A stretch of 64,000 bases of DNA from Glycocaulis sp050485565 (GTDB lineage: Bacteria; Pseudomonadota; Alphaproteobacteria; Caulobacterales; Maricaulaceae): NCBI RefSeq assembly GCF_050485565.1, contig NZ_JBJHBQ010000001.1, positions 186,001-250,000 of the forward strand. The letters run 5' to 3'. The notes below the pieces were generated by a model, which was not told the DNA's origin, made no database searches, and saw only the letters and a list, made by a program, of their open reading frames with translations. Position numbers and translations under genes: made by a program. This document shows positions 6,003-15,095 of the stretch, in pieces. Position 1 is the first letter of the stretch. Each line of letters begins with the position of its first letter.

Positions 6003-8618
6003 CTAGAAGCGTGCCCGCAGCGTAAGGCCGTAGGTACGCGGATTGCTCGGGTAGGAGTTCGTGCTCGGACCGATGGTCCCGACCGAGAAGAACGTACCGC
6101 GATAGTAGGTCTCGTCAGTGAGGTTGCGGCCCCAGAGCTGCAGCGACCAGGCACCATCCTCAGCGCCGACGGCGATGGAGCCGTTGACCAGCGTGATCGC
6201 GTCCTGCTGGAAGCTCGGCAGCGGAGCCAGCGCCCCGTTGAGGTTCTGGCTGGACACGTAGGACGTCTCGCCGCGCAGACGCACCTCAAGCCCGTTACCC
6301 AGAGGCTGGGTATACATGGCCGTGAGGAAGCCGGAGAATTCCGGGCTACCCCGGTCTACGCCAGAAAGGTCATTAAACCGCCCCGTGAAGCCATTCTGGT
6401 TGACCCGGGTCGTAAGGCAGTCGGCGAACAGCGGGTCGGCAGCATACTGAGGAATAAGGAACAACGAGTTGCGCGGGCAGGGCCCGAACTCGTAGCTCTC
6501 ATAGCGGTTCTGGAACAGCCAGGTGAAGCCGGCACCAAACACAAGGTTTTGCGTCGGCGCGATGGTCGTCTCGACTTCCAGGCCGCGTACCGAGATCTCA
6601 CCGGCATTGTCGAGATAGAAGCCGCCGCCGACGAAGACTTCCGTCTGGAAGTCCTTGTTGGTCTGGTCAAACAGCGCGATGGCGTAGACCATGCGGTTGT
6701 CGAACGCCGTACCCTTCACACCAATCTCGATATTGAGCGTGGTTTCTTCCTCGAACTGGAAGAGGCCGGTCGCCGCCGAGTTGGAGTTGAGCGAGAAGCC
6801 GCCCGGCTTGTAGCCGGTGCCGATGCTCAGATAGGTGTTGAGCGTATCGCTCCAGTCGAAGCCGAAAATGATCGAGCCAGAAAGGTTCTCATCGGTACGC
6901 GAGCCCGGTGCGAACGGCGCATTGACCCGGTTGAACTGCAGACCCGAACCCTCGATCAGAGGCAACAGGAAGTTGATGGCCGGGTTCTCAGCCTGAGTCT
7001 GCGTCAGCGGAACGAACGGGTTGAACGCCCCACCGCCACCGAAGAGGATCGCCGGCACGAAGAACAAGCCGCCGGGCAGTTGCAGATTCTGGCCGAGCGC
7101 CACGGCGTCCAGCTCCGAGAACGGATCATTGATGATGACGTTTGGCGTGTAGTCCTTGGTCTCACGCGAATAGCGAAGACCGGCCGTGATCGTGAACCGG
7201 TCGGTTACACGCCAGTCCACCTGACCAAACGCGGACCAGGCTTCGGTGTCGTAGTTATAGCGCTCCTGAACCAGACCCTGGCCCTGGCCGAGATAACCGC
7301 CTGCCGGAACGAGCGGCACACCAGGCGTGCCCAGCATGTTGTTCAGCCCGACGATGGTGTTCATGATGGCAGGAATACCAGATCCCGCCCCAAGGCCGAG
7401 ACCCGTAGCCAGAGCCTCAACCGACGGATCCAGCGACGAGGCGAAGTTGGCAAAGGCCGCCAGCTCGGTGCCGTAAGGCGTCTCGTTCTGGAAGGTCAGC
7501 TCGTTATTGTAGTAGAACAGGCCAGCCATCCAGTCGAACCGCTCACCGGCATTTGAGGCAATGCGGAATTCCTGGGTGAAGGCGTTGTAGTCTTGGAATT
7601 GCTGACGTGCGCCGGCCGCATCGAGCGTGGTGAAGTCAGCGTCGATGACCTGATCTTCTTCATAGCTCTGATAAGCCGTGATCGAGGTCAGGGTGAAGGC
7701 ACCAAAATCATGGTTGAATTCGGCCGAAATCCCCCAGGTATCGACCTGGGTGCGCAGCGGGCCGTCAATCGCGGTGGTGCCGTCGAACGGATCACCGGAT
7801 GGCAGCACGACGCCAAGCTGGTTAAACGCAAAGAGTTCGGACGGAGCGACGTTTGAGAACGGTGCAGCGCAGCAATTCTCGTCGATATTGCCCACGCTGG
7901 CGATGAAGCGGGCCGTGGTGGCACCGCCGCTATCCCAGAGCAGCTGACCGCGCGCGCTCCAGCGGTCGCGATTGTTGAACTCGCGCCCGTCATGGTTGGT
8001 GATGAAGCCGTCACGCTGGTTGATATTGCCGTCAATACGGAAGGCCAGCTGGTCGGCAACAATCGGACCGGTGATCGTGGCGGCTGCAACGCGGGCATTG
8101 TAGTTGCCGACGGTCACTTCGCCCTCGGCACCGAACTCGAATTCGGGCTGGCGGGTGTGGAAGCTGACAACACCGGCAGGCGTGTTACGGCCGAACAGGG
8201 TCGATTGCGGACCCCGGATGACTTCGACGCGCTCCAGCGAGAGGAAGTCGTTGATCGAAGCGCCCTGGCGCGGCACGTAAACGCCGTCAATGAACACGCC
8301 GACCGACGGCTCGACGCCGGGGTTGAACGAGCTCGAACCCAGCGAGCGGATGTTGAAAGTCTGGTTGGTCGAGGCTGCAAACTCGCCCACGCTCAGCGAG
8401 GGAACGAGGGTCTGCAGGTCAGCCGCGTCACGGATCTGCGCCTCGGCAATCGTTTCGCCCGTGACCGCGGTCACGGCAACCGGCGCTTCAAGCAGGGTCT
8501 GCTCGCGCTTCTGGGCGGTAACGGTGATGATTTCGACTTGCGCCTGTGCGGCGGTGCCGACAAGGCCAGCGGCCAACGCGGTCGCACCGAGCACGGCGGC
8601 TCTTGAAAAACGCTTCAT
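6003..8618 (-). CDS. TonB-dependent outer-membrane receptor
   Basis: 871 residues from the ATG at 8618, which has GGAGGAA upstream and starts a clear signal peptide (MKRFSRAAVLG... ending AQA at about 28). After it come a TonB-box-like stretch (EIITVTAQ), a plug domain (about 40-160, with VFIDGVYVPRQG, LERVEVIRGPQSTLFGRNTPAG) and a 22-strand barrel ending in the usual aromatic RARF at the C terminus. Such receptors import siderophores, vitamins or carbohydrates by TonB energy. The closest style is the large alphaproteobacterial class with VTAQKREQ after the signal peptide. No substrate genes lie directly next to it; the PQQ sugar dehydrogenase and hydrolases beyond are only loose hints. The terminator at 5941 shows it ends a unit. 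Confidence 0.93.
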   Translation of the reverse strand: MKRFSRAAVLGATALAAGLVGTAAQAQVEIITVTAQKREQTLLEAPVAVTAVTGETIAEAQIRDAADLQTLVPSLSVGEFAASTNQTFNIRSLGSSSFNPGVEPSVGVFIDGVYVPRQGASINDFLSLERVEVIRGPQSTLFGRNTPAGVVSFHTRQPEFEFGAEGEVTVGNYNARVAAATITGPIVADQLAFRIDGNINQRDGFITNHDGREFNNRDRWSARGQLLWDSGGATTARFIASVGNIDENCCAAPFSNVAPSELFAFNQLGVVLPSGDPFDGTTAIDGPLRTQVDTWGISAEFNHDFGAFTLTSITAYQSYEEDQVIDADFTTLDAAGARQQFQDYNAFTQEFRIASNAGERFDWMAGLFYYNNELTFQNETPYGTELAAFANFASSLDPSVEALATGLGLGAGSGIPAIMNTIVGLNNMLGTPGVPLVPAGGYLGQGQGLVQERYNYDTEAWSAFGQVDWRVTDRFTITAGLRYSRETKDYTPNVIINDPFSELDAVALGQNLQLPGGLFFVPAILFGGGGAFNPFVPLTQTQAENPAINFLLPLIEGSGLQFNRVNAPFAPGSRTDENLSGSIIFGFDWSDTLNTYLSIGTGYKPGGFSLNSNSAATGLFQFEEETTLNIEIGVKGTAFDNRMVYAIALFDQTNKDFQTEVFVGGGFYLDNAGEISVRGLEVETTIAPTQNLVFGAGFTWLFQNRYESYEFGPCPRNSLFLIPQYAADPLFADCLTTRVNQNGFTGRFNDLSGVDRGSPEFSGFLTAMYTQPLGNGLEVRLRGETSYVSSQNLNGALAPLPSFQQDAITLVNGSIAVGAEDGAWSLQLWGRNLTDETYYRGTFFSVGTIGPSTNSYPSNPRTYGLTLRARF

Positions 8619-8753
8619 TGGGTTCCTCCCCCTGTGGATGTGTTCAGCCTGCAGGTTCATCCGCCCACATGGCTTCAATTCTCACTGTAGGCGCGATTTC
8701 ACGGGTTTGTCATCGGGTATTTAGTGGTCTGTCAGTCAAGTGCGGCATTCACG

Positions 8754-9200
8754 TCACACTTGGCTCTTACGGCTGGTCGTCCACGCGAAGAACGCGCCCG
8801 CTGCGGCGCCACAAACCGCTTGCGAGATTTCCCCTGCCAGGCTGCGCGCGCCCGCGATCACCGGAACGCCAAAGAAAACCTCGCGCATCAGCATGAGCAT
8901 GACGAACATGCACACCGCGCCTGCTACCGCGTAGATAAGCGTACGCGGCAGCGGCGCGAAGCGCAGCACCAGCGCGCCGGCACCAAACGCGATTGCGAAA
9001 CCGATCAGGATGAAGACCAGATAGAGCGGGCCAAGTCCGGCGACGTCAGACACCGTCATCGACAGGCGGTCCCCGGCAGAGATATTGGCACCGGCAGCCG
9101 ACAGGGCCGCAAGGACGTACTGCGTCTGCACGATCACGCCGGCCAGCGCCATGAAGATGCTCGCCAGCACCAGCCCCAGCGGATATCTGAACCAGCCCAT
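8754..9200 (-). CDS. Small integral membrane protein of unknown function
   Basis: 148 residues from the ATG at 9200 (GGGGAG 9 bases upstream); an upstream extension in frame is rejected for its non-hydrophobic, coding-unlike composition. Four membrane helices are visible, at roughly 4-27, 52-76, 83-105 and 120-140. I recognise no family motif. It lies head-to-tail upstream of the TonB receptor with a 135-base gap and is divergent from the PQQ dehydrogenase gene. Confidence 0.65.
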   Translation of the reverse strand: MGWFRYPLGLVLASIFMALAGVIVQTQYVLAALSAAGANISAGDRLSMTVSDVAGLGPLYLVFILIGFAIAFGAGALVLRFAPLPRTLIYAVAGAVCMFVMLMLMREVFFGVPVIAGARSLAGEISQAVCGAAAGAFFAWTTSRKSQV

Positions 9201-9364
9201 ATCGGCACTCCCCTTTTGGACCTGGCGGACACATCCGCCCTTTGCCCGCCCCACGAACCATCTTGGTCGATGGGTGATTTGCGGCCATGATGCCTTGCAA
9301 AGCGCCGCTTGGCCAATGTCCGTTTGCAAGCCTGCGCGCATTTTTTGTCGAAGGAGCGCCCGCC

Positions 9365-10519
9365 ATGGCCATCACCGCCATCTATCGATCTGCACTCGCC
9401 GCCGCTGGGCTTGGCCTCATGGCTGCGGCCTGCGCAGACAATCGCGAAGCGGTTGAGCTGCCTGAACCGGCCAGCGGCCATTCTGTCTCGGTAGAAACGG
9501 TGGTTGACGGTCTGGAGCATCCCTGGGGCCTCGCCTTCCTGCCCGGCGGCGACGTGCTGGTTACGGAGCGGACCGGCCAGCTGCGCCTGATCCGCGATGG
9601 CGCGCTTGTCGATGCGCCGGTCAGCGGTGTGCCGGAGGTTCTGGCGCTCTCACAAGGCGGTCTGCTGGACGTGGCGCTGGCACCGGATTTTGAGGAAACC
9701 CGCGAGGTCTATCTCTCCTTCGCGAGCGGGACCGCCCAGTCCAACAACACCGCTCTTTATCGCGCGCGCTATGAAGATGGCGCTCTGCTCGATGGCGAGG
9801 TGATCTGGACCTCCCAGATGGACAAGACCGGCGGCGCGCATTTTGGCGCACGCATCGCCTTCATGGGCGATGGCACGCTGCTGCTCACGCTGGGGGACGG
9901 ATTTGAATTCCGCGAGGAAGCGCAAAACCTCGCCAACCATTTCGGCGCCATCGTGCGCCTTAACCGTGATGGCTCGCCTGCAAGCGGTAATCCGCTGGCC
10001 GGCGAGGACGGCGCGCTGGCCGATATCTGGACTTATGGCCACCGCAATGTGCAAGGCATCGCCATTGACCCTGAGACCGGCATCGTCTGGGCGCATGAGC
10101 ACGGGCCGCGCGGCGGGGACGAGCTGAACATTATCGAAGGCGGCCAGAATTATGGCTGGCCCATCGTCACCTCCGGCCTCGACTATTCCGGCGCGCGCAT
10201 ATCGCCCTTCACCGAGCATGGCGATGATTACACCGCGCCGGTGCGCGAATGGCTGCCCAACTCCATCGCGCCGTCGGGTCTGGCCATCTATCGCGGCGAG
10301 GCCTTCCCCAACTGGGGCGGCGATCTGCTTATCGGTGCCCTCGCCGGACAGGCCCTGCACCGCGTCGTGATCGCGGACGGGGAAGCAGTGGCAGAGGAAA
10401 TGCTGCTGGCAGACGAGGGGCGACGCATCCGCGATGTGCGCATTGGGCCGGACGGGCTGGTTTATGTGCTGACCGACCATGCCAATGGCGCACTCCTGCG
10501 CCTCTCGCCAACGGACTGA
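9365..10519 (+). CDS. PQQ-dependent sugar dehydrogenase (aldose sugar dehydrogenase-like)
   Basis: 384 residues from the ATG at 9365, preceded by GAAGGAG. The signal peptide ends at LMAAAC, so it may be a lipoprotein attached at Cys22. The six-bladed beta-propeller typical of soluble glucose dehydrogenase GdhB / YliI follows: LEHPWGLAFLPGGDVLVTER, LLTLGDG, WTYGHRNVQGIAID, WAHEHGPRGGDELNII, NYGWPIVTSG, SIAPSGLAIYRG. These residues bind PQQ and calcium. It oxidises aldoses in the periplasm and passes electrons to the respiratory chain. I see no PQQ synthesis genes in this window, so PQQ would come from elsewhere or from the medium. Confidence 0.92.
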   Translation: MAITAIYRSALAAAGLGLMAAACADNREAVELPEPASGHSVSVETVVDGLEHPWGLAFLPGGDVLVTERTGQLRLIRDGALVDAPVSGVPEVLALSQGGLLDVALAPDFEETREVYLSFASGTAQSNNTALYRARYEDGALLDGEVIWTSQMDKTGGAHFGARIAFMGDGTLLLTLGDGFEFREEAQNLANHFGAIVRLNRDGSPASGNPLAGEDGALADIWTYGHRNVQGIAIDPETGIVWAHEHGPRGGDELNIIEGGQNYGWPIVTSGLDYSGARISPFTEHGDDYTAPVREWLPNSIAPSGLAIYRGEAFPNWGGDLLIGALAGQALHRVVIADGEAVAEEMLLADEGRRIRDVRIGPDGLVYVLTDHANGALLRLSPTD

Positions 10520-10635
10520 CACAACGCTCAGTGAAAGGGCTGGCCTTCGGGGCGTGAAAGGTGTTCACTTCTGCCCAAACACAAGGGCCGGGGCGGATTC
10601 GTGCGTGACCGGCCACATACTCTGGGGAGGCGCGC

Positions 10636-11955
10636 ATGAAGCGTATTCTGATCGGCCTGGTGGCCGTTATAGTCGTGGCTGGGCTGGCATTTGCAGGCTG
10701 GTATTACCGGCCCTGGTCGCCTTACTCCCCCGCGAGCATTACCGCGCTCGACAATCCTGACGACTACGTGACCACCTTCCAGCGCATGGATGAAATCCTG
10801 CCCAGCGCCCGCATTGCTGCCACCAGCCCCGATCCCCTGCCGCGCAATCTCCAGCCGCTTGATGTGAGCTATGAGTGGGAGGGCGAAACCCGCACGCTGG
10901 ATGAATATCTGGAAGCCGCGCGCGCGACCGGCCTGACCGTGCTGCGCAACGGCGAAGTGATCCACCAGCGCTTCTTCCACGGGGCCGACGAGACCACGCG
11001 CTTCACCTCGTGGTCGGTGGGCAAGAGCTTTGTCGCCAGCCTGATCGCGATGGCGCTGGATGAAGGGCTGATCGACAGCCTTGATGATCCGGCGGAGCGC
11101 TATGCGCCCGAATATGCCGGGACGTATTACGGCACGGTGTCTTTGCGTCATCTGCTGATGATGTCGGCGGGGATCGATTTCAACGAGGAATACTCGCCCG
11201 ATCGCCCTTCTGATGTGCGCCCCTTCTTCTTCAACGCCTTCATCATGGGCCGCAGCCCGGACGCGCTGGCCAGCGCCTTTGGCGCCAATGACCAGGTACC
11301 CGGCGAACACCTCCACTACGCCTCCACGAACACGCAGGTTCTCTCTGCTGTCGCACGCCATGTGTTTGGCGGATCGCTGGCGCAAGTGGTCGAGCAGCGC
11401 ATCTGGACCCCGCTTGGCATGACATCTGACGCCACATGGCTGCAGCAGGTGCCGGGGAGCCGCGGCGTGGCCGTCGGCTATTGCTGCCTGCAGGCGACTA
11501 GCGAGGACTATGCCCGCTTCGGCCAGTTCTACCTGCAGGACGGCGTATGGAACGGGGAGCGCCTGCTGCCGGAGGGCTGGGTCACCGAAGCCACCCGCCC
11601 GGTCTCGCCAGCCCATGAGGCGGGCGCGACACCGGCCTATGGGCCGCGCGGCTATGGCCTGCATTTCTGGATCCCCGAAGGCCATGATGGCGAGTATTTC
11701 TTCGCCGGTGTCTATGGCCAGTATATCTGGGTGGATGAGCGGCGCGGCGTGGTGATCGCCCAGAATGCCGGTGACCCGGCCTGGGGACGTCTGGGTTCTG
11801 AGGTGTTCACCGTCATGCGCGCGATTGCCGAAACGGTATCGCCGCTTGAGGTGGAGCCAGAGCCTGTTGCAGATGTGGACGAGCCCGCTCTTGATGCGCC
11901 GCTTGGCGTGGAAGACGAGCCGGTGGACGAGGCATCAGAAGAGGACAGCGAATAA
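10636..11955 (+). CDS. Serine hydrolase, class C beta-lactamase fold, acidic tail
   Basis: 439 residues. An N-terminal membrane helix (about 4-24) anchors a periplasmic domain. The SxxK motif is SVGK with Ser127 and Lys130; the second catalytic motif is YAS in HYASTNTQ; a C-terminal FAGVYGQYIWVDE strand replaces the KTG triad. This resembles 6-aminohexanoate-dimer hydrolases and family VIII esterases more than true beta-lactamases. The last 40 or so residues are a low-complexity tail rich in Glu, Asp, Pro and Val, not part of the fold. The stop overlaps the next start (TAATG), so it is translationally coupled to the GMC oxidoreductase, implying a shared pathway. Confidence 0.88.
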   Translation: MKRILIGLVAVIVVAGLAFAGWYYRPWSPYSPASITALDNPDDYVTTFQRMDEILPSARIAATSPDPLPRNLQPLDVSYEWEGETRTLDEYLEAARATGLTVLRNGEVIHQRFFHGADETTRFTSWSVGKSFVASLIAMALDEGLIDSLDDPAERYAPEYAGTYYGTVSLRHLLMMSAGIDFNEEYSPDRPSDVRPFFFNAFIMGRSPDALASAFGANDQVPGEHLHYASTNTQVLSAVARHVFGGSLAQVVEQRIWTPLGMTSDATWLQQVPGSRGVAVGYCCLQATSEDYARFGQFYLQDGVWNGERLLPEGWVTEATRPVSPAHEAGATPAYGPRGYGLHFWIPEGHDGEYFFAGVYGQYIWVDERRGVVIAQNAGDPAWGRLGSEVFTVMRAIAETVSPLEVEPEPVADVDEPALDAPLGVEDEPVDEASEEDSE

Positions 11956-13559
11956 TGTCCGCCGCGTCCGAGTTCGATTATGTGATCGCGGGCGCGGGCA
12001 GCGCCGGATCGGTTCTGGCAGCCCGTCTGTCTGAAGACCCGTCTGTCACGGTCTGCGTGATCGAGGCAGGCGGCTCAGACAAGAAGGCGATCATCCAGAC
12101 GCCCATGCTGCTGCAGTTCGCCATTACCGAGCCGTCCATCAACTGGGATTACTGGACCGAGCCGCAGAAAAACCTTCAGGACCGCAAGCTCTACTGGCCG
12201 CGTGGCAAGACGCTCGGCGGTTCCTCCTCCATCAACGCCATGCACTATATGCGCGGGGCGTGGGAGAATTACGACGAGTGGGAAAAGACTTACGGCGCGA
12301 CCGGCTGGGGCCGGGAAGCCGCGCTGGAAGCCTTCAAGCGGGTAGAGAATAATGAGAACCATGGCGAGCCCTGGCACGGCAAGGGCGGACCGCTGAACGT
12401 CAAATCCATCTCGCCGCTCAATCCCCTGACGGAGCTTTATTACGAAGCCTGCCGCCGCCGGCAATTGCCGTGGAATGATGATTTCAACGGCGCTGGCCAG
12501 GAAGGGTTCGGCGTTTATCAGGTGACACAGAAAGACGGCAAGCGCTGCTCGGCGGCCGACGCCTTCCTCAAACCCGCCATGACGCGGCCAAACCTGACCG
12601 TGATCACCGGCGCGCTGGCCCGCAAGGTGGTCATCGAGCAAGGCCGGGCGACCGGCATAGAGATCGAGACCGAAAGCGAGACCTGCACAATCACCGCCCG
12701 CAAGGAGGTCATCCTGTCCGGCGGGGCGATCAACACGCCGCACCTGCTGATGCTGTCGGGCATCGGGCCTGCGGATCATCTGCGCGAGCATGGCATATCG
12801 GTCGAAGCCGATCTGCCGGGCGTCGGCGCGAACATGCAGGACCATCTCGACATCATGGCCCGCGCCTCTACCCGCTCGGCCAAATCCATCGGCTATTCGC
12901 TGAAGAAATTTCCGGCGACCGCCCGCGACGTGCTGCAATGGGCGACGACCGGCACGGGCAATTTCACCGTCAATCCGGTGCAGGGCTGCGGGTTTGTGAA
13001 ATCCAGCCGCGCCAAAGACCTGCCTGATATCCAGCTCGTCTTCATTCCGGCGCGCGGCAGCCCCCATGGGCGCGAGACCATGACCGGCCACGGCATGATG
13101 ATCCATGCCTGCCATCTCTATCCGCAAAGCCGGGGCAGTCTGCGTCTGAAAAGCGCCGACCCGCGCGATCCCATCCTTATTGATCCCAATTACATGGACC
13201 ATGAGGAGGACGTGGAGGTGATGACCGATTGCCTGGAAATCGCCCGCGACATTCTCTTGAGCGACGCCTTCGATGGTGAGTTCAAGGAGCTGGAACTGCC
13301 CGCCAAGACCAATGGCACGCGCGCGGAGCTTCTCGATCATGTCCGCGCCAATGCCGAGACGCTCTACCACCCGACATCCACTTGCGCGATGGGGTCCGGC
13401 GAGCTTGCCGTTACTGACCCGCAATGCCGTGTGCGGGGGGTGAAGTCCCTTCGCGTCGTCGATGCCTCGGTGATGCCGCGTGTCGTCGGCGGCAACACCA
13501 ACGCGCCGACCATGATGATCGCTACCCGCGCCGCCGACATGATTATCGCTGGCGCCTGA
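11955..13559 (+). CDS. GMC family FAD-dependent oxidoreductase (choline/alcohol dehydrogenase type)
   Basis: 534 residues. FAD-binding GAGSAGSVLAARLSE at 12-26, the GMC signature GKTLGGSSSINAMHYMRG (about 84-102), the second signature GGAINTPHLLMLSGIGP, and the C-terminal active-site region with YHPTSTCAMG (catalytic His) and VGGNTNAPTMMIATRAADMI. The family includes choline dehydrogenase, PEG dehydrogenase and long-chain alcohol dehydrogenases, which turn primary alcohols into aldehydes. It overlaps the serine hydrolase by one base and is followed after 35 bases by an aldehyde dehydrogenase. That order reads as ester hydrolysis, alcohol oxidation, aldehyde oxidation (inference). Choline as the substrate is not established. 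Confidence 0.93.
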   Translation: MSAASEFDYVIAGAGSAGSVLAARLSEDPSVTVCVIEAGGSDKKAIIQTPMLLQFAITEPSINWDYWTEPQKNLQDRKLYWPRGKTLGGSSSINAMHYMRGAWENYDEWEKTYGATGWGREAALEAFKRVENNENHGEPWHGKGGPLNVKSISPLNPLTELYYEACRRRQLPWNDDFNGAGQEGFGVYQVTQKDGKRCSAADAFLKPAMTRPNLTVITGALARKVVIEQGRATGIEIETESETCTITARKEVILSGGAINTPHLLMLSGIGPADHLREHGISVEADLPGVGANMQDHLDIMARASTRSAKSIGYSLKKFPATARDVLQWATTGTGNFTVNPVQGCGFVKSSRAKDLPDIQLVFIPARGSPHGRETMTGHGMMIHACHLYPQSRGSLRLKSADPRDPILIDPNYMDHEEDVEVMTDCLEIARDILLSDAFDGEFKELELPAKTNGTRAELLDHVRANAETLYHPTSTCAMGSGELAVTDPQCRVRGVKSLRVVDASVMPRVVGGNTNAPTMMIATRAADMIIAGA

Positions 13560-13594
13560 AACCCGTTCGAGACCAAAGCCCGAGGAGAGACCCG

Positions 13595-15016
13595 ATGAGT
13601 GACGCCGCAGCCCGCCAGATCGAGCGCATGAAATCGGTCTTCGACGCGCAGAAATCCGCCTTCAAGGCCAGCAAGATACGCCCCTATGCGGAGCGCAAGG
13701 CAGACCTTGAGAAGCTCGAAGCCATGGTGAAGGAGAAGGCCGATGCCTTCGCCGCCGCCGTGTCGGCAGACTATGGCCGCCGCTCCGCCGCCGAGACCCA
13801 GATCGCCGAGATCGGCTTTACGCTGGCGACCGCCAAGCACACCCGCCAGAAGCTGAAAAGCTGGATGGCGGACCGCTCGGTGCCGGTGCCGATGACGCTG
13901 GCACCCGGCAAAGCCTATATCCGGCGCGAGCCAAAGGGCGTGGTCGGCATTGTCGCGCCCTGGAACTACCCGATCCAGCTGGCGCTGGCCCCGCTGGTGC
14001 CTGCGCTCGCCGCCGGATGCCGGGTGATGATCAAGCCGTCCGAATACACGCCGCGCGTGGCCGATCTTCTCAAAGAGACGCTTGGCAGCCTCTATTCGGA
14101 AGACCATGTCGCCGTCATCACCGGCGGGCCGGAAGTGGGCCAGGCTTTCTGCGACCTGGCCTTCGACCATCTCTTCTACACCGGCTCTACCCATGTCGGG
14201 CGGCTGGTGGCGCAGGCAGCGGCGAAGAACCTCACCCCCGTCACGCTGGAGCTGGGCGGCAAGTCACCCACCGTCATCGCGCCCGATTTCGACATCGAGG
14301 AAGCGGCCAAGACCATCGCCTGGGGCAAGTATTTCAATGCCGGCCAGACCTGCGTCGCGCCGGACTATGTGCTGACCCCCAAAGGCTCTGAACAATCCCT
14401 CGCCGAGGCGATTATCGGCAATGCAGGCAAGTTCTGGCCCGGCCCGGACAGCAATGAAGACTATACCGGCATCGTTTCGGAACGGCACTACAAGCGTATC
14501 ACCGATATGGTGGAGGAAGCGCGCAAGGGCGGCGCGACCGTGCTGCAGGTTCCCACCGAAAGCGGCACGGGCGGCAATCACCATGCCTTCCCGCCGACGG
14601 TCGTGCTGAATGCGCCGGCAGACTCAAAGCTGATGACGGAAGAGATTTTCGGTCCCGTATTGCCGGTGCTCGGCCATGATGGTCTCGATGACGCCGCGCG
14701 CTTCATCAATGACCGGGACCGGCCGCTGGCGCTTTATGTCTATACAAAATCGAAGGCCACCGCGCAGGGCTTTCTCGACAAGACCATGTCGGGCGGGGTG
14801 GGCGTGAATGTGCCCATGCTGCACCTGTCGGTCGAGGATTTGCCCTTCGGCGGCACGGGTGCCTCGGGCTATGGTGCCTATCACGGCGAGGAGGGTTTCC
14901 GCACCTTCTGCCATGAGCGCAGCGTGTTTCATGCGCCGGTCTGGCATCCGATCCGCCTGATGGCACCGCCTTACGGAAAACTGTTTGAATTTTTCAAGAA
15001 ACTGCAGGCCGGGTAA
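13595..15016 (+). CDS. Aldehyde dehydrogenase (coniferyl aldehyde dehydrogenase-like)
   Basis: 473 residues from the ATG at 13595, with CGAGGAGAG upstream; an open frame reaching back to 13424 lies over the end of the GMC gene and is rejected. Catalytic Cys253 sits in GQTCVAP and Glu219 in LELGGKSP; the NAD site includes APWNYPIQL and FTGS-like FYTGSTHVG. The short length and NFPFGG-like LPFGGTGASGYGAYHG near the C terminus match class-3/coniferyl aldehyde dehydrogenases (CalB type). It probably oxidises the aldehyde made by the GMC enzyme just upstream. The last residues (LFEFFKKLQ) form an amphipathic tail that may bind membrane. Confidence 0.93.
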   Translation: MSDAAARQIERMKSVFDAQKSAFKASKIRPYAERKADLEKLEAMVKEKADAFAAAVSADYGRRSAAETQIAEIGFTLATAKHTRQKLKSWMADRSVPVPMTLAPGKAYIRREPKGVVGIVAPWNYPIQLALAPLVPALAAGCRVMIKPSEYTPRVADLLKETLGSLYSEDHVAVITGGPEVGQAFCDLAFDHLFYTGSTHVGRLVAQAAAKNLTPVTLELGGKSPTVIAPDFDIEEAAKTIAWGKYFNAGQTCVAPDYVLTPKGSEQSLAEAIIGNAGKFWPGPDSNEDYTGIVSERHYKRITDMVEEARKGGATVLQVPTESGTGGNHHAFPPTVVLNAPADSKLMTEEIFGPVLPVLGHDGLDDAARFINDRDRPLALYVYTKSKATAQGFLDKTMSGGVGVNVPMLHLSVEDLPFGGTGASGYGAYHGEEGFRTFCHERSVFHAPVWHPIRLMAPPYGKLFEFFKKLQAG

Positions 15017-15095
15017 GCGCTCACCGCTTCCCACGCGCCTTCAGCTTGATAAGCTCGCGCCGCTCCGGGGCGCGGGGCCTGAGTCGGGGGCTATC

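Noticed and set aside
5925..7556. A 543-codon plus-strand frame opposite the TonB receptor.
   Set aside because: Shadow of the receptor gene; composition and lack of any domain or start signal argue against it.
10636..11955. The class C beta-lactamase-fold protein as an antibiotic-resistance gene.
   Set aside because: Its motifs (SVGK, YAS, no KTG) and operon with GMC and aldehyde dehydrogenases fit an esterase or amide hydrolase. The same caution applies to the genes at 54732 and 55937.
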